A DNA stretch of 48,421 nt from a gamma proteobacterium endosymbiont of Lamellibrachia anaximandri (GTDB lineage: Bacteria; Pseudomonadota; Gammaproteobacteria; Chromatiales; Chromatiaceae): positions 1 to 48,421 of the forward strand of contig JAESPE010000013.1 of assembly GCA_016756835.1 (NCBI GenBank), given 5' to 3'. This document shows, piece by piece, positions 42,590 to 48,421 of the stretch (positions within the stretch are counted from its first letter, which is position 1; each line of letters begins with the position of its first letter). A program made the position numbers and the translations under genes. The notes under the pieces were generated by a model. The model had not been told where the DNA came from. It made no database searches and worked only from the letters and a program-made list of their open reading frames with translations.

Positions 42590-44143
42590 TCAGTTGATCA
42601 GTGCATCATCAAAGATGGCTGAACAGAATGAATTGCCCGGTAACAGGAGTTTGTCCCATTCTCCTGCCTGGCGCGAAATCGCCACCTCAGGTGGAGCAGC
42701 CGAGGGGAACGTTTTGCTCCCACCGTTGGTGGCGGCGAGATCTCTGTTGGCAACGCAATCCAACTGCCATCCTCCCGCAAGCATTGTGCCGTTGATCTGA
42801 ACCTTCAGGACCTGCTCGGCGCCGCTACGGTTGAGCAGCAGGAAATACCATTGCGATCCCGCACCACCCAGGACCGAAGCATTGACCGCAGAAAATCCTG
42901 CCGGGAATTCCTGGCTTCCCTTGATTTTAGGATTGTTGCCGATAGTAAAATCGTAGCGACTTTCTGCTTTGGCAAGTACTTCAGCGATCAGCTGAAATGG
43001 AAAGTATGCTGCCCGCTTTACCGTTGTGCCTTTTGGCGCCATATCCTTCTTCTTCGCTTTGGAAAAGAGTGAAGGCCACTTGCCTCTGGCCGCAATCTGA
43101 TGATAGTTGGCGAGTATAATGGTATCGCTGTTGAGGATGCGGATAAAATGATCGCCTATGAACATGGCATGCAGCTGTGTATTGTTCATGCTGCGATTGC
43201 CGAAGCCGCGGATGTTCCATTCTGTCAGCCACAGTGGCATGTCGCCGTATAGATCCCGATAGTATTTCATCGCCGGATCCCATTGCTGTTCGAGCCTGGA
43301 GAAGAGGTCGTGGTAGAGGGTGTCGAGGTTGTCCGTATCCGGCATCCGCCAATAGGCGTGCACGGCTATGGCATCGGCGAAGTCGGCCTGCGTCATGGCC
43401 TGGTCCCATCGTTGTCGATAATCTCCTTTGGATCCCGAATCGGCAAAGAAGCCGGTCCCAGATGCCGGGACGGCCAGCTGGATCTCCGGATTCTCTCTGC
43501 GCATGGCATCTGCATGTCTGCGTGCTATTTGTAGATATTTCCCGGGGCCGCCGATCAAGTCACGGTATATACGGATATAGAACTCGTTGCCCAGTTCCCA
43601 ACGTTTGATTTTATATCCCTTCTGTTTGGCGTAGCGCACCCAGGCCGCGCTCTCTTCCGGTGTGCCGGTAGACAGGTTCACAACCACCAGCGGCTCGATG
43701 CCAAAGCGTTCACAAAGCAGCATGAAGTCATCGAACGAGAAGCGCCCCTTTCTCAAATTCTGCAGCGACCGGTATCTGTCGAGATTCTCCCGATTGAGAC
43801 TTGCTGCGCGTGTAATATCCATCTCTTCAAGGCGGAATCCCTCTTCTGCCCAGTGGTAGAAATTACCTACGGTGCCTCCAGGAAATCTCAATATTACCGG
43901 TTGTAGAGGTCCGATATGCTTGATGAATTCGTCATCGAGAAACCCGAAATGACCTGGCGCAAGGTTGGTGTTGAATCCGTAGACATCGTGATTTAATGGC
44001 GCTTGTGTTCGGCTGTCCACTTCGATTATGACCCCAGCCTGCACCTTGGCAAATGATCCCAAAAACAGTGCGGAAGCCAGCACAGCAGATCCCACTGACT
44101 TTACCCTTGTCCTGAATCCTGTGCCTCGCTGGTCCAAAATCAA
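42590..44143 (-). CDS. Exported clan GH-A glycoside hydrolase, arabinofuranosidase/GH39-like
   Basis: A signal peptide (VLASALFLGSFAKVQA) is followed by a TIM-barrel with PVILRFPGGTVGNFYHW, the acid/base motif WELGNE (Glu187) and the nucleophile motif WLTEWN (Glu308). A beta-sandwich follows (about 430-517). The pattern of NE and TEW motifs fits GH39, GH51 or a related clan GH-A family. The ORF begins with TTG at 44143; other in-frame starts exist before the signal peptide, so the exact start is uncertain. Within a polysaccharide locus it probably trims, releases or edits the polymer in the periplasm or outside. Substrate is unknown. Confidence 0.82.
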   Translation of the reverse strand: MILDQRGTGFRTRVKSVGSAVLASALFLGSFAKVQAGVIIEVDSRTQAPLNHDVYGFNTNLAPGHFGFLDDEFIKHIGPLQPVILRFPGGTVGNFYHWAEEGFRLEEMDITRAASLNRENLDRYRSLQNLRKGRFSFDDFMLLCERFGIEPLVVVNLSTGTPEESAAWVRYAKQKGYKIKRWELGNEFYIRIYRDLIGGPGKYLQIARRHADAMRRENPEIQLAVPASGTGFFADSGSKGDYRQRWDQAMTQADFADAIAVHAYWRMPDTDNLDTLYHDLFSRLEQQWDPAMKYYRDLYGDMPLWLTEWNIRGFGNRSMNNTQLHAMFIGDHFIRILNSDTIILANYHQIAARGKWPSLFSKAKKKDMAPKGTTVKRAAYFPFQLIAEVLAKAESRYDFTIGNNPKIKGSQEFPAGFSAVNASVLGGAGSQWYFLLLNRSGAEQVLKVQINGTMLAGGWQLDCVANRDLAATNGGSKTFPSAAPPEVAISRQAGEWDKLLLPGNSFCSAIFDDALIN

Positions 44144-44180
44144 TTCATCACGGTGTTTGGGCGCTTGCTTTGGTTTCTAT

Positions 44181-44969
44181 TCACGACTGCCCGCAGTGTT
44201 CATGCCAGGGGTATCCACTATCGCCGAACACCAGAAAATAGGGATTTAACATCGATTCCTTTTTACCGTACCGCAACATGTTGCCTGCGGTGTCAGTCAC
44301 CCTTCCTCCTGCTGCTTCGACTACCGCTTGGGAAGCCGCTGTATCCCATTCAGAGGTGGGCCCCAATCTTGGATAGATGTCCGCCTCACCGGAAGCGACC
44401 AGGCAGAGCTTCAGGGAACTGCCCATGCTGATCAGTTTGTGGGGGCCGAGTTCGTTGAGAAAGTGTTTTAAGCTCTCTCCAGCGTGGGAACGGCTGCCCA
44501 CTACCCGCACGGGACTCTGTCTGGTTCGGGTGGCGGAAATAGCATAAGCCTCCCCCGAACCGTTGCGCCGGAATGCGCCTGTTTCCAGGCTGCCGTAAAA
44601 CAGCAGATCCAGCGCCGGTGCATAGACCACGCCCAATACCGGTTGGTTGTTCTCGATGAGTGCGATGTTTACCGTGAACTCACCATTTCTCTTGATGAAC
44701 TCCTTGGTGCCGTCCAATGGGTCTATCAGCCAGAAACGCGTCCAGGAACGGCGTACCTCAAAGGGGATGCTATCTGATTCCTCTGACAGCACCGGAATAT
44801 CCGGGTCAAGTTTGTGCAGCGATTCTACGATGATGTTATGCGATGCAAGATCTGCTTCGGTGAGCGGGGAGTTGTCCGACTTCGTCTGTACGTCGATCTC
44901 TTTGGCGTAGACATCCATGATGGCCCGGCCCGCTTTGATCGCTATTGGAATGATTTCATTCAGATACAT
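44181..44969 (-). CDS. cysQ: CysQ 3'(2'),5'-bisphosphate nucleotidase
   Basis: The 262-residue protein has the Mg-binding signatures of the inositol-monophosphatase superfamily: EES near residue 64, DPLDGTKEFI near 83 and SEWDTAA near 207. The N-terminal segment SDNSPLTEADLASH is characteristic of CysQ. The enzyme turns 3'-phosphoadenosine 5'-phosphate (PAP), the product that inhibits PAPS-dependent sulfotransferases, into AMP. Lying among four sulfotransferase genes in one orientation, it is here most likely for sulfation, rather than only for sulfate assimilation. Role of the enzyme is family knowledge; the link to sulfation is inferred from context. Confidence 0.93.
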   Translation of the reverse strand: MYLNEIIPIAIKAGRAIMDVYAKEIDVQTKSDNSPLTEADLASHNIIVESLHKLDPDIPVLSEESDSIPFEVRRSWTRFWLIDPLDGTKEFIKRNGEFTVNIALIENNQPVLGVVYAPALDLLFYGSLETGAFRRNGSGEAYAISATRTRQSPVRVVGSRSHAGESLKHFLNELGPHKLISMGSSLKLCLVASGEADIYPRLGPTSEWDTAASQAVVEAAGGRVTDTAGNMLRYGKKESMLNPYFLVFGDSGYPWHEHCGQS

Positions 44970-45085
44970 GTTACAAACCTTTATTGTTGGAAAAATGCCA
45001 ATGTTCGATGAGTGTGCGACTGTTCTCCCGTCCGATTGGCAATGGGCAATACAAGCCCTGTTTCTTGTTGATCATCGGTCTGGAA

Positions 45086-45970
45086 TCACCAGTCAAACGG
45101 GCGACCGGTCAATGCTTCCAGCCGTCTGTTGTGCGGGCTGAAATAGGCTTCGAGTCTGCGTCTTGTTGCCGCTTTCATGGCCGGGGTCTGCAGCGGTTTC
45201 TCGTTCCAGGCCACAAGACGCTGTTTCAGTCTGTCGGATACCCTGCGAGGCAGCAGACGACGGATGATTTTTTTGATCTTGCCGCGATATGAGAGCACTT
45301 TGGCCAGTTGCGATGACCTGGCTTGGGCTGCCTTGTTGAAGCGTACTGAGACATCAGGTTCAAACGCTTCATCCACGCCGATCACTGAAAACAGCGCACG
45401 ACAGATGCTCAGCGGCTCCTCCTTTAATTCGTCAAACGTAAATACATGTACCTGCCGGGGGCTGAAAATCACCTGTAATGCCGCTATCTGATCAGCGTAG
45501 ATCCCTTTTCTAAGGTAGGTTGTGCCGTCATGGCCATCTCTGGATTCATCACACTCCGCCGACAGTTCCCGCTCGATGGCTGTCTCAAAATCTGCCGCAT
45601 CCTCCCAGCCTCGGCGTTTGGCATGCCAATAGGCGGAATAGGCCCTGTCGATTGAGTTGCGCAACACCATTACCAAATGTACGTCGGGATTGTGTGCATG
45701 CAGGCGCTGCACGGCGGTTGGGTTTCCGCTGACCGCGACGCTCTTGGCGATAATCCTGATCCCTGTATCTGTACAGGGGGAAAAATAGCGGGCATGGGCA
45801 GCCGGATATCCCTCTTCGAACTCCTCATCATTGACGAAGTAGTTCATCTCCCGTTTGTCATGGGTGCAGATCTGAGGATGACTTCCGACATATCGAACAA
45901 GCGAGGTGGTGCCCGATTTCTCGGCTCCGATTATCATGACATCGATCGGTTTCACAGAGCGTGAGTTCAC
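45086..45970 (-). CDS. PAPS-dependent sulfotransferase (4 of 4)
   Basis: The phosphosulfate loop is MIIGAEKSGTTSLVRYVG (residues about 12-29), followed by HPQICTHDKREMNYF with the Lys/Glu pair of the PF00685-like class. The 3'-phosphate motif is LVMVLRNSIDRAYSAYWH near 100. It is 294 aa long. Translation begins at GTG 45970, chosen because GGAG lies eight bases before it; an ATG eleven codons later would clip the domain. It sits 13 bp after the flippase gene and 116 bp before cysQ. It is close in type to the enzyme at 39014 but clearly divergent. Confidence 0.9.
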   Translation of the reverse strand: MNSRSVKPIDVMIIGAEKSGTTSLVRYVGSHPQICTHDKREMNYFVNDEEFEEGYPAAHARYFSPCTDTGIRIIAKSVAVSGNPTAVQRLHAHNPDVHLVMVLRNSIDRAYSAYWHAKRRGWEDAADFETAIERELSAECDESRDGHDGTTYLRKGIYADQIAALQVIFSPRQVHVFTFDELKEEPLSICRALFSVIGVDEAFEPDVSVRFNKAAQARSSQLAKVLSYRGKIKKIIRRLLPRRVSDRLKQRLVAWNEKPLQTPAMKAATRRRLEAYFSPHNRRLEALTGRPFDW

Positions 45971-45983
45971 TTGCTGTGCTCCA

Positions 45984-47327
45984 TTACACTTGTGACTCCC
46001 GTTTACCTATTCGTGCTGTGAAGGGCAGGGTGACAATGCCCAGATTTCGCCATACAAGGATTGCGGCAACGAGATTCTGGCTTGCCATGGTGACGGACGT
46101 TGCCACCGCCGCCCCCATAATCCCGTATCGCGGCACCAGTATCAGGTTCAATACCAGATTGATTGCTACGCAGAAAATAATATTATTTCTCATCAGCTTC
46201 TCGTGGCCCGTCATCATCAGAAGATAGGCGACGGAACCCGTGGCTACGTTGACGAACTGGCCCAGGGCAAGGATGGAGAGAATCGTGCCGCCCTCTGCGA
46301 ACTCGGCGCCGAACAACCGCAGTATCCAGTCAGGGAAAAGCAGAAACACAGCCAGAACCGGCAGTGCGAGCAGGGTCATGAGCCGCGCCGCACCCACTGC
46401 AGTGGCCTCCAGTGCCTGCATGTCGCCGCGCTGATGCAGCTCTGCGAATTTCGGTGCGGAGATGCTGTTTACCGCAATCAGGATGAAGCTTGTAAGCAGG
46501 GCCGTGCGCTGGGCGATGTTGAAAATGCCGACATCGCTTGCTGTCCCCCACAATCCGAGAAAAAAAGTCGATGACCATTTGATCGCCAGGGTCAGCAGGG
46601 CAATTACCAACAATGGTCGGGCACTGCTGAGCAGGGCAGGGGGGAGCGACTGTCCACCTGAGACAGGGGATTTCTGCAAAGCACCCTTCCAGAATAATAT
46701 GGCGATGGTGGTGGTGAGGAGTGCTGCTCCCACATGAGTCCAGACGGCTCCCACAATGCCGAAAGCGGGGGTCAGGATCAGGACTCCGGGGATGGCGAGC
46801 GCCGGTAGCCAGACGCTCTGCACAGACACTGCCGCTTTGATTCGTTTGAGCCCCTTCAGAGAGTGGGCATATAGGTTGAACATAGCCAGGGGGATGATGC
46901 CGAGAGACATCCAGAGCAGAGGCTCTGCCAGTTGTGGCTTGCCGAAAAGATCCGACGCAATGGTGTCGGACAGGAGGGCTGTCAGCAGGGCTACCGGCAG
47001 CGCCGCCGTCAGGAGGATACGCAGACAGTGGCGGTGCAGCACCGATATCATCGACCAGTCGCCCCTTGCTGCCTGCCGGGCGACCTCCCGCATGGCCAGA
47101 ATGTCGGTGCCGAACTTACCCAGGGTACTGCCGAAGGTGATGATAGCCAGGGCGAGAAAATAGATACCCACGCCCTCGCTACCGAGTTGACGTGCAAGCA
47201 GAATGTTCAGTACGAAGGCCAGCCCTGCGGCTACGACCTTTAATACGAAGGCGGTCGTCGCGCCTCGGATGATCTCCATCAGGTGTTCATTGAGATGATG
47301 GAAATTCATGTGCAAATTACCCATCAT
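45984..47327 (-). CDS. Wzx-like polysaccharide flippase
   Basis: The 447-residue protein has about 12-14 hydrophobic helices without large loops, and the opening pattern KVVAAGLAFVLNILLARQLGSEGVGIYFLALA is typical of MOP-superfamily polysaccharide transporters. It moves lipid-linked repeat units across the inner membrane. The start codon overlaps the stop of the upstream Wzc-like gene (ATGATGGG), so the two are coupled. Later ATGs (codons 2, 7 and 17) are possible starts. With the polymerase-like gene at 41164 and the Wzc-like gene it forms the core of a Wzx/Wzy-type export system. Confidence 0.9.
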   Translation of the reverse strand: MMGNLHMNFHHLNEHLMEIIRGATTAFVLKVVAAGLAFVLNILLARQLGSEGVGIYFLALAIITFGSTLGKFGTDILAMREVARQAARGDWSMISVLHRHCLRILLTAALPVALLTALLSDTIASDLFGKPQLAEPLLWMSLGIIPLAMFNLYAHSLKGLKRIKAAVSVQSVWLPALAIPGVLILTPAFGIVGAVWTHVGAALLTTTIAILFWKGALQKSPVSGGQSLPPALLSSARPLLVIALLTLAIKWSSTFFLGLWGTASDVGIFNIAQRTALLTSFILIAVNSISAPKFAELHQRGDMQALEATAVGAARLMTLLALPVLAVFLLFPDWILRLFGAEFAEGGTILSILALGQFVNVATGSVAYLLMMTGHEKLMRNNIIFCVAINLVLNLILVPRYGIMGAAVATSVTMASQNLVAAILVWRNLGIVTLPFTARIGKRESQV

Positions 47328-48327
47328 CCCCGGGGATGGTGTTTGTCACGCTGATCGTTGTTTGTCCCGTTGACTACAATTCCGCGCAGCTCAACCCCGC
47401 CCTGCCACAGACGTTTGACCGAGTGCTCCAGTTCCGACAGGTTATGCTCGCCGGCCTTTACCACCAGCAGGGCTGCGCCGGCGTGTTGGCCTAATATCAC
47501 CGCGTCGGCAACTTCCAGCAAAGGTGGGGAATCCAGGATCACGCGGTCGTAATGGGTCTGCATGGTATCCAGCACTTTCGCAAAGCGCTTCTTCATCAGA
47601 AGCTCTGCCGGGTTTTCTGCTGATCCGCCAGCGGGCAGGAGATGCAGGTGATCGAGACTGGTTTTCTGCAATGCATCGTTCAGTGTCAGATTTCCGAGCA
47701 GGATTTCTGTTAAGCCCGGGTCGCTCTTTTTTCCGAAGTGCTGGTTGAGCCTTCCATTACGCAAATCCGCATCGATGATGCAGACGCGATCTCCCCCACT
47801 GGCCAGTACTACGCCCAGGTTTGCCGCTACAAAACTTGTGCCTACGCCGCTCTTGGGTCCCGTTACCAGGAGCAGCCGGTTCGGTACCTGTGTGAGCACG
47901 TGATTCAGGGTCGAACGCAGGCTTCGCAATCCCTCCACTGCCGGATCGTTAGGCTGTATTGCCGCCAGGAGTGACACATCATCACTGTTTTTCTTTTTCA
48001 GTCTCTTCAGGCGTCTTTGTGCTTTGCTGTTGGGCAGTGTCACAAATACCGGAATGCCGAGCCTGGCCTCGATCTGGTTCGGATCGTACACGCTCAGTTC
48101 CAATGCCCGGCGTATGAAAACGCTCAGTATTGCGATGAATAACCCTGCCAGCAGGGCAATGAGAAGAATCTGGGCTTTGCGGGGCTTGACCGCTTCGCTC
48201 GATGTCAATGCCGGGTCGATGATCTGTACGTTACTGACACTGCTTGCCTTGGCTACGCGCAGTTCCTGGGAACTTTTGAGCAGCTCCGTGTAGAGTTTTG
48301 TCGTAACCTCCACGTCGCGGGAGTAGA
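47324..48327 (-). CDS. Wzc-like BY-kinase/co-polymerase, 3' exon interrupted by a group II intron
   Basis: The sequence begins in the end of the Wzz-like periplasmic region (SRDVEVTTKLYTELLKSSQEL), followed by a membrane helix (ILLIALLAGLFIAILSVFI) and the cytoplasmic ATPase with Walker A' CIIDADLRNGRLN and Walker B VILDSPPLLE. Two features are unusual. The Walker A loop reads GPKSGVGTSF, with Thr where the ATP-binding Lys of GKS/GKT should be. The C-terminus (NGTNNDQRDKHHPRG) has no tyrosine cluster. Upstream of about 48328 the frame continues through group II intron RNA, so codons such as MHVRFGEE are not part of the protein. The N-terminal half must be encoded by a 5' exon beyond the window. 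The protein controls polymer length in related systems; activity as a kinase is doubtful. Confidence 0.85.
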
Positions 48328-48421
48328 GTAAGAAGCAGGGCGTAGTCGAACTATTTCCCTGCTTCTCCTCACCGAACCGTACGTGCACCTCTCAGCGCAT
48401 ACGGCTCTCCATTCAAGCATG
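48324..48421 (-). mobile_element. 3' end of a group II intron (domains V and VI), right-edge partial
   Basis: Reading the minus strand, a 34-nt domain V lies at 48407-48374: GAGCCGT pairs with ACGGTTC, and an upper GCGC/GTGC stem closes a GAGAG-type loop. The 34-nt length and the AGC near the start are hallmarks of domain V. Domain VI follows at about 48366-48331 with a perfect 10-bp stem AGAAGCAGGG/CCCTGCTTCT. The 3' splice site should fall at a YAC shortly after, either 48328 (TTAC) or 48323 (CTAC). The rest of the intron, including any reverse transcriptase gene, lies outside the window. Confidence 0.85.

Noticed and set aside
48328-48388. N-terminal extension MHVRFGEEKQG of the Wzc-like protein
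   Set aside because: These codons lie in group II intron domains V and VI; the frame is open by chance and does not match the Wzz region of the family.

Overview
This window looks like a chromosomal segment of a gammaproteobacterium. The supporting signs are REP-type palindromes of several kinds, a PEP-CTERM protein, a GlyGly-CTERM protein, sigma-54 promoters, a CusBA-type metal pump and very large multiheme cytochromes. A chemolithotrophic or metal/sulfur-respiring lineage related to Sedimenticola or Thiodiazotropha would fit, but that placement is inference from gene content, not a database result. No rRNA, tRNA or CRISPR array was seen.

Layout, left to right. (A) 1-8275, plus strand: a giant Calx-beta repeat surface protein, cut by the left edge, carries a GlyGly-CTERM anchor and runs in frame into a Sco1/SenC copper chaperone. 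It is followed by a cytochrome c fused to a periplasmic-binding-protein-like domain. (B) 8409-14909, minus strand: a secreted subtilisin with three Calx-beta domains, a Sel1/ankyrin protein, and a membrane-anchored ferredoxin/FAD oxidoreductase. (C) 14910-17090: a remnant copy of a gene start, a NarL-type response regulator and a small membrane protein. (D) 17091-25904, plus strand: an inner-membrane b-type-cytochrome-like protein, a 21-heme cytochrome c, a 48-heme tandem-repeat cytochrome c and an outer-membrane beta-barrel protein. Together these look like an undescribed electron conduit from inner membrane to cell surface. (E) 26261-33941, minus strand: a copper-handling cluster with a multicopper oxidase, two uncharacterised periplasmic proteins, CusB and CusA. 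(F) 34504-35465: a soluble histidine kinase behind a sigma-54 promoter. (G) 35805-48421, minus strand: a PEP-CTERM protein with its own sigma-54 promoter, then an exopolysaccharide locus with four PAPS-type sulfotransferases, CysQ, a glycosyltransferase, a polymerase/ligase, a glycoside hydrolase, a flippase and a Wzc-like protein. The Wzc gene is interrupted at the right edge by the 3' end of a group II intron.

How the parts may work together. Block D, perhaps fed by the NAD(P)H/ferredoxin-type oxidoreductase of block B, would move electrons across the periplasm through very long heme chains. Block G is most simply read as synthesis and export of a sulfated polysaccharide, with CysQ removing the PAP made by the four sulfotransferases. 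Blocks A and E share a copper theme (Sco1, multicopper oxidase, CusBA). The strongest leads are the 48-heme/21-heme/barrel cluster, the group II intron in a wzc-like gene whose P-loop lysine is missing, the Calx-beta/Sco1 fusion that could result from one lost GA dinucleotide, and the two sigma-54 promoters.
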